Shown here: positions 1 through 7,654 of the stretch, piece by piece
Position numbering within the stretch: position 1 is the stretch's first letter
Layout of the letters: each line of letters starts with the position of its first letter
Source: CAIVVT01 sp052145115
Lineage (GTDB): Bacteria > Acidobacteriota > Terriglobia > Bryobacterales > Bryobacteraceae
DNA length: 64,000 nt
Direction: 5' to 3'
Assembly: GCA_052145115.1 (NCBI GenBank)
Contig: JBKQPG010000045.1
Span: 24,722 to 88,721, forward strand
The notes under the pieces: generated by a model
The model's input: only the letters and a program-made list of their open reading frames with translations
What the model was told of the DNA's origin: nothing
The model's database searches: none
Translations under genes and position numbers: made by a program

Positions 1-333
1 GTTGCGATAACAATGCGGCGCACCCACCAGCGCCGCCTTATACCCCAGTTCCGCCGCCTGGTGGATCAGCCGCACCGTCTCGCGCACGCTCTCGGCGCCG
101 GTCCCGCAGAGCAGCAGTTTGTCCGGTGCGGCGTACCGCGCCGCCAGTTCGAGCATCCGCCGCTGCTCCTCCGCGGTGAGCAACAGGCCCTCGCCCGCCG
201 CTCCGCAAACCACATAGCCCGTCACGGAGGTCTTGTTCCACTTCGCGACGTTGTGCTCAACCTTGGCCGCGTACACCTCGCCGTCGTAATTGAACGGCGT
301 CGTGATGGGGACAATAATGCCCTGCAGCTGCAT
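1..333 (-). CDS. Dihydrodipicolinate synthase/N-acetylneuraminate lyase (DapA) family, N-terminal part
   Basis: The reverse strand reads a protein starting MQLQGIIVPITTPF that runs off the left edge of the window, so only the first 111 codons are seen. The family forms TIM-barrel Schiff-base aldolases that act on pyruvate. The N-terminal strand with its TPF turn and a glycine-rich GEGLLLTAEEQ segment match the family. The usual GTTGE motif reads GAAGE here, which argues against a true lysine-pathway DapA and for a sugar-acid or other aldolase. The Schiff-base lysine lies outside the window. A purine-rich stretch (GAAGAAGAA) precedes the ATG. The substrate cannot be told. Confidence 0.8.
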   Translation of the reverse strand, partial: MQLQGIIVPITTPFNYDGEVYAAKVEHNVAKWNKTSVTGYVVCGAAGEGLLLTAEEQRRMLELAARYAAPDKLLLCGTGAESVRETVRLIHQAAELGYKAALVGAPHCYRN

Positions 334-449
334 GAGAGTTCTTCTTCAGGGTAGGAAATCGCGGCGGCCGCGCGCTGCGCAGTTCTTCCTGGACGCGCTT
401 GCCCGAGTCTCCGCCGGGCCGCTATCTTGGGAGAACACTGCGAGGGGCC

Positions 450-1133
450 ATGCCGCACGCCAGCCTGTTCCAAATTGTCGAACGCCTCGAGCGCCACTAC
501 GGTCCTCCGCGGCGCGAGCCGCCCGCCAACCCGTTCGAGATGCTGCTGTGGGAGATGGTGGCGTACTTGACCGACGACGACACGCGCCGCGCGGCGTTTG
601 TCCAGTTGACAGCGAAGACCGGCTGTGAGCCGCGGCGCATTCTGGAGACGCCGCTCGCGGAACTCGAGAGAATCACGCGCCTGGGCGGCTCGATGGCGCC
701 GGGCGAGCGCGCGGAGCGCATGCAAAAGGTGGCGCGGATAGCGCTGGAGGAGTGGGGCGGCGACTTGGCGGGAGTGCTGCGACTGCCGGCGCCGAAAGCG
801 AAAAAGGCGCTGATGAAGTTCCCCGGGACGGGCGAGCCCGGCGCCGAGAAGATCCTACTGCTCACCGGGACGCAGGCGGTGCTGGCGCTCGACTCGAACG
901 GGCTGCGCGTGATGCAGCGGCTGGGCTTCGGCCAGCCGCAGAAGGGCTACGCGGCGGAGTACCGGTCAGTACGAGAGGACGTGCTTGAAGAGCCCGCCCA
1001 GGATATCGGCTTTTTCCAGAGTGCGCACCGGCTGCTCCGCGTCCACGGACAGCGCCTGTGCACCCGCAACCGCCCTGCGTGCGCCTCCTGCCCGCTGGCG
1101 AGCCTGTGCCCGTTTCCCGGAAAGGTCGCTTGA
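450..1133 (+). CDS. Endonuclease III-like HhH-GPD DNA repair protein with Fe-S loop
   Basis: This 227-aa protein belongs to the HhH-GPD base-excision superfamily. The C-terminus carries C-x6-C-x2-C-x5-C, the spacing of the [4Fe-4S] loop of Nth/MutY. The hairpin reads FPGTGEPGAEK and the conserved Asp after it is in ALDSNG, equivalent to the catalytic Asp of Nth. The Nth lysine that normally lies in the GVGRKTA hairpin is replaced (GEPGA), so bifunctional lyase activity is doubtful and a monofunctional glycosylase or altered role is possible. I prefer the ATG at 450 (GAGGGG just upstream) over an in-frame ATG at 399. It converges on atpE across a strong hairpin. Confidence 0.85.
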   Translation: MPHASLFQIVERLERHYGPPRREPPANPFEMLLWEMVAYLTDDDTRRAAFVQLTAKTGCEPRRILETPLAELERITRLGGSMAPGERAERMQKVARIALEEWGGDLAGVLRLPAPKAKKALMKFPGTGEPGAEKILLLTGTQAVLALDSNGLRVMQRLGFGQPQKGYAAEYRSVREDVLEEPAQDIGFFQSAHRLLRVHGQRLCTRNRPACASCPLASLCPFPGKVA

Positions 1134-1147
1134 GACTCAAACGACAA

Positions 1148-1169
1148 CGGCCCGGCTTGCGCCGGGCCG
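1148..1169. terminator. Bidirectional terminator-like hairpin between convergent genes
   Basis: Arms CGGCCCGGC and GCCGGGCCG pair perfectly over 9 bp around a TTGC loop. The hairpin sits between the stop of the Nth-like gene (+) and the stop of atpE (-). There is no long T-tract, but position and strength fit a shared transcription terminator. Confidence 0.6.
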
Positions 1170-1199
1170 CTTCGTTCAAACCCGCTGTGAGTGAATCCG

Positions 1200-1487
1200 C
1201 TAGGACGCCTTGACGAACGTGAACAGCGCCAGCGACTCGATAAACGCCAGGCCGAGCAGCAGCAGGATGCGGATGGCGCCGCCCGCGCCGGGGTTGCGCG
1301 CGGTGCCCTCGGCCGCGGCCGCGATCGCCTTGCCCTGTGCCAGGCCGCACAGCCCCGAGGCGAACGCCATGGCGAACGCCACCGGCAGCACGAATACGCC
1401 GCCGCCGGCCGGTTGCGTGCCTTGGGCGAACATAGGAACGGCGATCAGAAATAGGATCGCCAGAATTGCGAACGTGCGAATGTTCAT
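1200..1487 (-). CDS. atpE: ATP synthase F0 subunit c
   Basis: This 95-aa hairpin membrane protein forms the proton-driven rotor ring of ATP synthase. The two membrane helices are joined by a polar loop with RNPGAG, and the second helix carries the ion-binding Glu in FIESLALF. The first helix contains the expected small-residue run. A signal-like N-terminal hydrophobic segment (MNIRTFAILAILFLIAV) precedes the usual start of helix 1, so the protein is longer than the typical ~80 aa and may be processed. A clear Shine-Dalgarno AAGGAG lies 8 bp before the ATG. It is the last gene of atpZ-I-B-E. The F1 genes and subunits b/delta are not adjacent. Confidence 0.95.
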   Translation of the reverse strand: MNIRTFAILAILFLIAVPMFAQGTQPAGGGVFVLPVAFAMAFASGLCGLAQGKAIAAAAEGTARNPGAGGAIRILLLLGLAFIESLALFTFVKAS

Positions 1488-1584
1488 ACGTTATACTCCT
1501 TCGAATCAAACTGGCTCCAGGAGGTGGTTCCGCGCCGTGCGTTGGGACGCCGGGGGCTCACGCTGGATGCCCGGACACTCAGTT

Positions 1585-1602
1585 AGCGCTCGCGGGAGCG
1601 CT
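1585..1602. promoter_or_regulatory. Hairpin in the atpB-atpE intergenic leader
   Basis: Perfect 7-bp arms AGCGCTC/GAGCGCT surround a GCGG loop. It lies in the 194-bp gap between the atpB stop and the atpE start, on the transcribed minus strand. By analogy with other atp operons it could stabilise or raise translation of the abundant c-subunit message; this is inference. Confidence 0.4.
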
Positions 1603-1681
1603 GGAAACTCAGGCGGAGCGGGTTTCCCGTTCACGCCACGCCACTACTCGAGGCGCCGCCCGCAGTTCGGACGGGATCCAA

Positions 1682-2437
1682 TCAGTGCTCCTCCTGCGCC
1701 ACCGCGCCACCGACATAAGCGATCAGCAGCATCGTGAAAATGAACGCCTGGATCAGCGAAACAAAAATGTGCAATCCCATCAGCACCACCGGAACCACGA
1801 ACGGCACCAGGGCGATGAAGCCCGTGGTCACCTTCTCGCCGGCGTACATGTTGGCGTAAAGACGGATGGTCAGGGAAAGCGGACGGATGCAGTGGCTGAT
1901 GATCTCCAGCGGGAACATGAACCACGCCAGCCACCACATCGGCCCGGCGAAATGTTTCAGATACCCGAGCGGCCCCTGCACACGCACGCCCTGGCTGTGG
2001 TAGTAGAGGAAGACGCACATGGCGGCGCCCGCCGGCACGTAATAATACATCGTCGGCGCTTCGAACGAGGGGATGACGCCCAGCAGGTTCGAGCTCAGGA
2101 TGAAAATGAAAATCGTGCAGAAGAAGGCCAGGTAGCGTTCGCTGCCGTGGCCGACAATGTCCTTGCCCTGCTGGCCCAGGAAATTGTAGATCGCTTCAAA
2201 GCTCAACTGAAACGTGCCCGGGCGATCCACCGACAACCGCGTGCGCAGCACCGCGGCGGCGGCCATGAGAACCAGGATGACCAGGATCTCCATGGCCACG
2301 TAATTGGTCCACGGCCGGCCCTGGACCGGGTGCAGGCCCGGCAAACCCAGCCGGGTCGCGAATTGCAACACCATCTCGGCCGGCCCCGCCAGGTAGCGGT
2401 TCAGCAGGGCCGTAAACCACAGTTCATGCTCGTGCAT
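1682..2437 (-). CDS. atpB: ATP synthase F0 subunit a
   Basis: This 251-aa polytopic membrane protein forms the proton half-channels facing the c-ring. The diagnostic segment SLTIRLYANMYAGE contains the essential Arg of the fourth conserved helix. The C-terminal membrane helices (QAFIFTMLLIAYVGGAV) are complete. I start at the ATG at 2437 (MHEHELWF, typical of this subunit), which overlaps the end of the upstream atpI-like gene by 14 bp. An in-frame start at 2476 would add 13 untypical residues. The overlap implies translational coupling. Confidence 0.95.
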   Translation of the reverse strand: MHEHELWFTALLNRYLAGPAEMVLQFATRLGLPGLHPVQGRPWTNYVAMEILVILVLMAAAAVLRTRLSVDRPGTFQLSFEAIYNFLGQQGKDIVGHGSERYLAFFCTIFIFILSSNLLGVIPSFEAPTMYYYVPAGAAMCVFLYYHSQGVRVQGPLGYLKHFAGPMWWLAWFMFPLEIISHCIRPLSLTIRLYANMYAGEKVTTGFIALVPFVVPVVLMGLHIFVSLIQAFIFTMLLIAYVGGAVAQEEH

Positions 2438-2807
2438 AGATCCACTCGTACAAGGCTTCCAGGGTGATGGAGACAACCGGAACCAGCAGGCCCACGCAAA
2501 GGGAGTTGGGCGAAGCCCCGTAAACTCTCAAGATAGCAAACAAGGCGCCCCCCAGCAGCATCAAACGGAAGGCGTGCACAATCATCGACGCGCCGCGCGG
2601 CTTGCGTCCCTCCAGCGCCGCGCCCACGTCGTCCACCAAGCGTTTCAGCAGCCAGAAGCTGAGCCCTGCAACACCCGCGCCGGCCAGGAAAGACGCCGCG
2701 CTGCGCCGGTTCCCCTGGGCGCCGAAGCCGATCGTGCCGGCCACCGCCAGCACTACGTAAATCTGCCGGATGCGGCGAACAACGGCCGTGTACTCCGTCT
2801 CCTGCAC
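2424..2807 (-). CDS. atpI: ATP synthase subunit I-like membrane protein
   Basis: This 127-aa protein has about four hydrophobic segments and sits between atpZ and atpB, the usual place of the I/AtpI subunit thought to assist c-ring assembly. Sequence conservation in this family is weak, so the assignment rests mainly on membrane topology, size and position. It begins 3 bp after the atpZ stop and its 3' end overlaps atpB. Confidence 0.75.
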   Translation of the reverse strand: MQETEYTAVVRRIRQIYVVLAVAGTIGFGAQGNRRSAASFLAGAGVAGLSFWLLKRLVDDVGAALEGRKPRGASMIVHAFRLMLLGGALFAILRVYGASPNSLCVGLLVPVVSITLEALYEWIYARA

Positions 2808-2810
2808 AGC

Positions 2811-3065
2811 CTATTCCGGCTTGCCGCCGCGGAGGCCCGGTCCACGCTTTGGCTGGTCCATTCCCTCGATATGCACAGCCGCGCGGTAGGTCTCGTACAT
2901 GCCGGCGGCGCAGCCGACCAGCAAACCGGCCAGCGAGACCCACGCCGTGCCCGCGCTATGATCCAGCATCTGCCCTATTTTGTAACAGATCCAGCCGCTG
3001 ATCGGCGTCACCAAGGCGAGCCCCGAATAGGCGGCGGCCTTGGCGTAGGGTGTCATTTGCGGCAT
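2811..3065 (-). CDS. atpZ: AtpZ/AtpI-family small membrane protein
   Basis: This 84-aa protein has two membrane helices separated by a short polar turn (GLALVTPISGWICYKIGQMLD and WVSLAGLLVGCAAGMYETYR). That matches AtpZ, which is encoded ahead of F0 genes and has been linked to Mg/Ca transport or assembly. I start at ATG 3065; a TTG at 3095 would add ten residues. It is the first gene of the atp cluster. A TATACT hexamer on the minus strand at 3095-3100 is a possible -10 box, but a matching -35 is not evident. Confidence 0.75.
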   Translation of the reverse strand: MPQMTPYAKAAAYSGLALVTPISGWICYKIGQMLDHSAGTAWVSLAGLLVGCAAGMYETYRAAVHIEGMDQPKRGPGLRGGKPE

Positions 3066-3221
3066 GCGCGAGGCGCTCCCGGGGCTCCGTCCCAAGTATA
3101 TACGCCGCGCAGGCGACGTGGATTGTGCGGCTAAATCGCGAATATACGCGAGAATTTACGGGCTTTCACACGGTCCTTTTGCGGGATTGAGGAGCTTACG
3201 CGCTGGTTCGAATCCGGCGTG

Positions 3222-3252
3222 GGCGCCGCAGGTCAGATTCGCCTGCGGCGCC
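3222..3252. terminator. 11-bp GC-rich hairpin downstream of the S46 peptidase gene
   Basis: GGCGCCGCAGG and CCTGCGGCGCC pair perfectly around a 9-nt loop. It is the innermost of three hairpins in the 394-bp gap between the S46 stop (3460) and the atpZ start (3065), so it probably ends the S46 transcript. The sequence just before it (3201-3220) resembles a tRNA T-arm, but no complete tRNA can be folded. Confidence 0.45.
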
Positions 3253-3267
3253 GCTCAGAATTTGAAA

Positions 3268-3301
3268 GCCCGGGGGAGAGGAGGAGGAGAAGCCCCCGGG
3301 C
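3268..3301. terminator. 9-bp GC hairpin with purine loop
   Basis: GCCCGGGGG pairs perfectly with CCCCCGGGC across a 16-nt purine loop. It is the second of three consecutive hairpins in the S46-atp gap. Confidence 0.45.
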
Positions 3302-3309
3302 CTTGCTGA

Positions 3310-3327
3310 GCCGGGTGGATACCCGGC
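3310..3327. terminator. 7-bp hairpin, third of a series
   Basis: GCCGGGT and ACCCGGC pair around GGAT. On the minus strand it is the first of the three hairpins met after the S46 stop codon. Apart from the three hairpins I see no gene in 3066-3459. Confidence 0.4.
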
Positions 3328-3459
3328 GGGAATCAGGCCGACGCCGGAGGAGCGGACGTGGCCACTGCTCCCACTTATATTGAGACACATTTTGGCCAAA
3401 TTGGTACACGGAGTTTTCATTAAAAACGTACATTCCCGTCATAGATCCCGGCCAGTGTC

Positions 3460-5526
3460 TCAGAACCCCAGTTCCTTCAACAGATCCCGGGAGCCATAGA
3501 CATTCCGCAGAGCTTCCACGATGCCCTGACTGGCGACGTGCACGCTGCGCGCTTGGGCGTCCGTGTAGACGAACCGGTTGGGTAGCGCTTCCAGATTGAA
3601 ATCAAAGAGGATCCCGACGATTGCGCCCTTCGAGTTCAGCGTCGCCGAGCCCGAATTGCCGCCGTGAATGTCGGCCGTGGCGACGAAGTTCAAGGGCGTT
3701 TTCAGGTTGATTGCGGATTTCACCTTCAACCAGCGCGTGGGCAGGGCGAAGGGATCCCGGCCGGTGTTCTTGGCGAACAGGCCGGCGAAATCAGTGTTCC
3801 ACTTCACCGGCTGGCCGGCGTCGTTCCCATAGCCTTTCACCTGGCCATAGCTGATGCGCAGGGTGAAGGTGGCGTCGGGGTAGTCGTTGCCTCCGGAGAC
3901 GGCGAAGCGGGCGCGGGCCAGCCGCGCCGAGGCGCGCGTGAGGACGCTTTCCACCTGGTCCTCGTACTGCTTGCGAATCCGGCGCGCAGGTTTGTCGATG
4001 AGTAACGCCAGGCGGATCATCCCGTCCGCCGATTTCGCCACGGCGTCCGGGCTGGCGGCCAGGCGCTTGCGTTCGGCGACGTCGGCCAGCTTGCTGTGCG
4101 ACACATATTCCTGCGCCGCGGCGTGCGGCGATTGGCCATGCAGGATCGCCGCAACCAGAGCGTTCTTCGGCCCGAATTCGCGGCTGAGGCAGGTGAAGTA
4201 TTGCGCCAGCACCTCGACTTCCAGCTCGGGATGAATCGGCGCCGGCGAATACATGGCTTGCTCGAGCGAGGAAAGCCCGGCGTCGGTGTATTCGCGCAGG
4301 CGCTCGCCGTTGGGCTTCTTCGTCTCGACGGCGTAACGGGCGACGCGGCGCGCGATGGCGAACAGGCTGCTGCCGGCGGCCGGCGTGGCTTCGACCAGAT
4401 AGTATTCGGGGTAGCTGTTCGTGAACGCAGCGGTCGCCGCGGCGATTTCATCCCAGGACTTGCCCGCTTCGGCCTTGAGGCGCGGATCAGCCGCGACGGC
4501 GGCGCGGAACTTGCGCTCCTCGGCGCGCTTGAGGCCCATCAGGACCGGGTCTTTGAGGCCGCGCAGGAAGCCATTGTAAGCCTTGTAGCTATTCTGCACG
4601 CCGAAGATCACCTCCTCCGCCTGGCGATGCTGCTCTTCGCCCTGGGCGGACCAGGCCAGCAGGTCGTCGGCCAGCGCCTTCAGCCGGCGCAGACGCAGCG
4701 GATAGTCGGTATCGCGCAGGAACTCGAGTTGCGCCACGCTCATCAGGCGCCCGGTGGTGCCGGGATTGCCGGAGGTGAAGATCAACTCGCCATCGCGCGC
4801 GCCCTCAGGGCTGAATCGGAAGTAGTCCAGCGGGCGGGCCGGCCGGTCCTGCTCATACGCGCGGAAGAACGTGATGTCGAGGTCGTGGCGTGGATAGGTG
4901 AAGTTCTCCGGGTCGCCGCCGAAAAACGCCATGGCGAACTCGGGCGCGAAGACCAGCCGGATGTCGGTGTACTTCTTGTATTCATAGAGGTCGTAGCGCG
5001 CGCCCGCGAACAGCGTGACCACGTCGCAGCGGTTGCCCGTTCTTGTGGCGCACTGCTTCTCGATTTTTGCGATGTTGGCGCGCCGCAGCCGGGCGGCTTC
5101 GGCGTCGGGCGTCTTGTCGGCCACGCCCGAGCTCACCTGTGGGGTGATCTCCGTGGTGTTCAACAGGACGTTGACTTCCAGGTCGGGACATTTCCGTTCA
5201 TCGGCGCGCGAGACTGCCGAGAAGCCGTCCTGGATGTAGTCGTGTCCGGGGGAGGAGAGTTTTTGAACGCAGTCCGCGCCGACGTGATGATTCGTGAACA
5301 GCAGGCCGTCGGGTGAGACGAAGCTGCCGGTACCGCCGTTGTTGAAGCGCACCGCCGCCAGTTGCAGGTGCTTCACAAACTCCGCCGACGCCCGGAATCC
5401 GTACTTCTTTTCGACCGCCGAGGCGGGAAACTGATTGGGCAGCCACAGCCCTTCGTCCGCTCGCAGACCGGACTGAATCAGGACCACAAGTGCCGGAATG
5501 AGCCACGTGACATTCCGTATTTTCAT
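3460..5526 (-). CDS. S46 family dipeptidyl-peptidase (DPP7/DPP11-like), exported
   Basis: This 688-aa serine exopeptidase removes dipeptides from oligopeptide N-termini, probably in the periplasm. The N-terminus MKIRNVTWLIPALVVLIQSGLRA is a signal peptide. The catalytic His is in TNHHVGAD (about residue 79) and the catalytic Ser in GGNSGSATL (about 623). The S1-pocket residue 18 positions after that Ser, Gly in DPP7 and Arg in DPP11, is Phe here (LFDFNLEAL), so P1 specificity should differ from both. The start at 5526 has GGAG upstream and gives a clean signal peptide; an in-frame ATG at 5556 does not. It is divergent from the gene at 5651 across a palindromic operator-like site. Confidence 0.93.
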   Translation of the reverse strand: MKIRNVTWLIPALVVLIQSGLRADEGLWLPNQFPASAVEKKYGFRASAEFVKHLQLAAVRFNNGGTGSFVSPDGLLFTNHHVGADCVQKLSSPGHDYIQDGFSAVSRADERKCPDLEVNVLLNTTEITPQVSSGVADKTPDAEAARLRRANIAKIEKQCATRTGNRCDVVTLFAGARYDLYEYKKYTDIRLVFAPEFAMAFFGGDPENFTYPRHDLDITFFRAYEQDRPARPLDYFRFSPEGARDGELIFTSGNPGTTGRLMSVAQLEFLRDTDYPLRLRRLKALADDLLAWSAQGEEQHRQAEEVIFGVQNSYKAYNGFLRGLKDPVLMGLKRAEERKFRAAVAADPRLKAEAGKSWDEIAAATAAFTNSYPEYYLVEATPAAGSSLFAIARRVARYAVETKKPNGERLREYTDAGLSSLEQAMYSPAPIHPELEVEVLAQYFTCLSREFGPKNALVAAILHGQSPHAAAQEYVSHSKLADVAERKRLAASPDAVAKSADGMIRLALLIDKPARRIRKQYEDQVESVLTRASARLARARFAVSGGNDYPDATFTLRISYGQVKGYGNDAGQPVKWNTDFAGLFAKNTGRDPFALPTRWLKVKSAINLKTPLNFVATADIHGGNSGSATLNSKGAIVGILFDFNLEALPNRFVYTDAQARSVHVASQGIVEALRNVYGSRDLLKELGF

Positions 5527-5551
5527 ATTGTTAAATTCTCCATAATCGATT

Positions 5552-5572
5552 GACAATAAATCACTTATTGTC
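5552..5572. promoter_or_regulatory. Palindromic operator-like site in a divergent promoter
   Basis: 8-bp arms GACAATAA and TTATTGTC are perfectly inverted around a 5-bp spacer. The site lies between the divergent S46 gene and the ATP-grasp-like gene in a locally AT-rich stretch, where TTGACA (5550-5555, plus strand) overlaps the left arm. A second small palindrome, TAGTACTA, follows near 5584. A dimeric regulator binding here could control both genes; the regulator is unknown. Confidence 0.45.
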
Positions 5573-5650
5573 TCCTATCGGTGTAGTACTATTCACAATT
5601 GGAGGCGAGTTGTGCGATATTAGGGATTAACCCTTAGTTCATTTTCCATC

Positions 5651-7003
5651 ATGACGCAGCTGGAAGAAGCGGTCGCCCGCTACCACAAAACGCTGGAAAG
5701 TGACACGGTCCGCACTTCGGACTGGGTAGCGGAATTGCGCGACCAGATGGCCGCGCGCCGCTTGGTTGTGGCGGGCCGTCCGATTTCGCCCGTGCTGCGG
5801 CCGCATTTCCTCAGCCGCCGCCAGTATATCAACGTGGTGAAGAGTGCGGAATCACTCCACACGGCGATTGACCGGCTGCGGCTGCTGGTGATTGAGGATC
5901 CGCAGTTGATGGCCCGCATGGAGATGCTGCCGGCGGAGAAGATGCTGGCGGCGGTTGATCCGGGCTATGCGTCGCCGGCCGTCTCGGCGCTGCTGGAGAC
6001 GCACGTCAACAACGGCACCCTGCAGGTGACCGGCGGCCAAGCGGATCTGCCGCACGGCGTAGTGTACGGCGAGATTTTGAGCGACCTGTTCTACGACCTG
6101 GCGCCGGTCAAGGACATTCGCAAGCGCTTCCGCCTGGAGAAGGTGAGCGCGGTCAAGCCGCTGCTGGCGGCGCTGCTCAAGGCGTGGAAGGAGTTCGGCG
6201 GCAGGACGGCGCCGCGCATCGCCATCCTCGAGTTCAAGCAGCCGTTCCAGACCGTGAACACGCAGGAGCACCTGCTGCTGGCGGAAGTCTTCCGACGCGC
6301 CAACTTCGAGGCCGAGATCATCTCTCCGGACCAGATGGAGTACCGCGGCGGCGTGCTACGCGCCGACGGCGTGGTGGTCGATGTGGTGTATCGCGGCGTC
6401 ACGGCGCACGAGTTCATGCTGCACTTCGACCTGACGCATCCGCTGGTGCGCGCCTACCGCGAAGGCAAGGTTTGCGTCGTCAACAGCTTCAGAACGGAAA
6501 TGACGCGCAAGCGGGCGCTGTTCGCGCTGCTGAGCGACGAGACGGTGACCGGGTCGTTCCCCCTGGCCGAGCGCAAGGCGATTGAAGAGGCGATCCCGTG
6601 GACGCGGCTGGTTGTGGCCGGCCGGACTCGCCGCGGCGGCGTGGAGATCGACCTGCCGGACTACATCCTGAAACATCGCCACGGCCTGGTGCTGCGGCCC
6701 AACGATTCGGACGGTGAACTGCCCACCTTCGACGGCGCCACAATGAGCGACGCGGCCTGGGATCGCGCCTGCCGCCAGGCGCTGCGCCAGAGCTACGTCG
6801 TGCAGGAGCGCGTGGAGCCGCACCCGGTGTCGTTCCCCGTAGACCTGTATGGCGACGTGGTGTACCGCGACCTGAACGTCGAGGTGAGCCCGCAAGCCTT
6901 CCTGGGCAAGGTGCAGGGTTGCGTGGCCCGCATCAGCGCCGCGCAGGGCAACTACTCTACCGTCTCCGGCTACGCGCCGACCTTTATCCTCGAATCGCGC
7001 TAG
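5651..7003 (+). CDS. ATP-grasp-like conserved protein of unknown substrate
   Basis: This 450-aa cytoplasmic protein has no signal peptide or membrane segments. The central part (about 190-290) has alternating strands and helices (APRIAILEFKQPF; GVVVDVVYRGVTAHEFM), and the C-terminus (VQERVEPHPV...DLNVEVSPQAFLGKVQGCVARISAAQGN) resembles circularly permuted ATP-grasp ligases such as those of the glutathionylspermidine-synthetase-like group. I assign the fold with low confidence and no substrate. No partner peptide or ligase gene is adjacent. There is no strong Shine-Dalgarno before the ATG. It diverges from the S46 peptidase, which allows but does not prove a shared role in peptide metabolism. 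Confidence 0.55.
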   Translation: MTQLEEAVARYHKTLESDTVRTSDWVAELRDQMAARRLVVAGRPISPVLRPHFLSRRQYINVVKSAESLHTAIDRLRLLVIEDPQLMARMEMLPAEKMLAAVDPGYASPAVSALLETHVNNGTLQVTGGQADLPHGVVYGEILSDLFYDLAPVKDIRKRFRLEKVSAVKPLLAALLKAWKEFGGRTAPRIAILEFKQPFQTVNTQEHLLLAEVFRRANFEAEIISPDQMEYRGGVLRADGVVVDVVYRGVTAHEFMLHFDLTHPLVRAYREGKVCVVNSFRTEMTRKRALFALLSDETVTGSFPLAERKAIEEAIPWTRLVVAGRTRRGGVEIDLPDYILKHRHGLVLRPNDSDGELPTFDGATMSDAAWDRACRQALRQSYVVQERVEPHPVSFPVDLYGDVVYRDLNVEVSPQAFLGKVQGCVARISAAQGNYSTVSGYAPTFILESR

Positions 7004-7013
7004 CGCAGACGCC

Positions 7014-7415
7014 CTACTTGGCCTTGGCCGGGGCAAAATCCGGCGCCGGAACGCCCACCGCCCAGCAATGGCCCCACACTTCGAGAGTCGCCTTCACCAC
7101 GCCGTTCTTCACGAACGGATCCTCGTTCACCCAGGTCTGCGCCTCGGCTAGATCATTGGTTCGGATGAGGATCAGCGCCCGGTTGGCGTCTTTCATGCGC
7201 CCAGCGGCGACGAATTTGCCTTGCCGCAGCAGCTCGCCGATGTATTTCGCGTGTTCCGGAAACACCTGGGCCGCAGTCGCGAAATTCGGCCCCTCGGCGT
7301 AATGCGCCAGAACGGATTCGCCGCACTCGGTGCCCGGCGGGGGCCACGGCGGGTCGGCGGAAGCAGCCATCGAGAAGCAAACGATCAGGAGCGCAGTCCA
7401 GCAAGAAGATCTCAT
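7014..7415 (-). CDS. Exported YCII-domain protein
   Basis: This 133-aa protein has an N-terminal signal peptide (cleavage likely after MAASA) followed by a YCII-like alpha/beta ferredoxin-fold domain. The family's typical order is visible: H-A-K-Y segment, GKFVAAGRMKDANRALILI strand, and the D-P-F motif (NEDPFVKNGVV). YCII proteins are small enzymes or dehalogenase-like proteins of poorly known role and are usually cytoplasmic, so export is unusual. It is convergent with the ATP-grasp-like gene, 10 bp away. Confidence 0.8.
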   Translation of the reverse strand: MRSSCWTALLIVCFSMAASADPPWPPPGTECGESVLAHYAEGPNFATAAQVFPEHAKYIGELLRQGKFVAAGRMKDANRALILIRTNDLAEAQTWVNEDPFVKNGVVKATLEVWGHCWAVGVPAPDFAPAKAK

Positions 7416-7439
7416 GGTCTGCCCAGTGTAATCGAAATT

Positions 7440-7596
7440 GAAGGAACAAAGCCAATTGTCGACTTTTCTTTTTAGAATGAATGACTTAATTGGCTATCGT
7501 TCGATTGATTCTTCGCCAATCGTTCGTTTTTCAAAGAGCAAGAATGGCGGACCGCAAGAGCGGGCTACCACCCTCAGCATAGACCCGCTGTCAAGC
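7440..7596 (+). repeat. Dispersed repeat, copy A
   Basis: This AT-richer stretch in an otherwise empty 239-bp gap shares order and many positions with two copies at 47.3 and 47.7 kb: it starts GGAACAAAGCCAATT, continues through TCGACTTT and a TTCGCC..CGTT block, and ends with CTGTCAAGC. In one frame all three copies encode a similar peptide (EQSQLST..LF.. then SPIVRF or SPVIRF), but stop codons and placement argue for a mobile or palindromic repeat rather than a gene. Copy A is the most diverged and lacks the AAAAACGCGTTTTT palindrome of the other two. Confidence 0.7.
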
Positions 7597-7654
7597 TGGA
7601 TTGAGCGTCCGCGCCCGGCGGGCGGGAAGATCGAATAGCTGCCCAAAAACGTCG

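Noticed and set aside
3191..3228. Possible tRNA gene around GCTGGTTCGAATCCGGC
   Set aside because: Only a T-arm-like element is found; no matching 5' acceptor strand or anticodon arm can be drawn upstream.
4096..5316. Plus-strand ORF of 406 codons opposite the S46 peptidase gene
   Set aside because: Antisense shadow; the S46 active site is encoded on the other strand.
7438..7638. 66-codon ORF in the 7.4-kb gap as a gene
   Set aside because: It is the translated face of dispersed repeat copy A; the R2 copy has a stop codon at the matching site.
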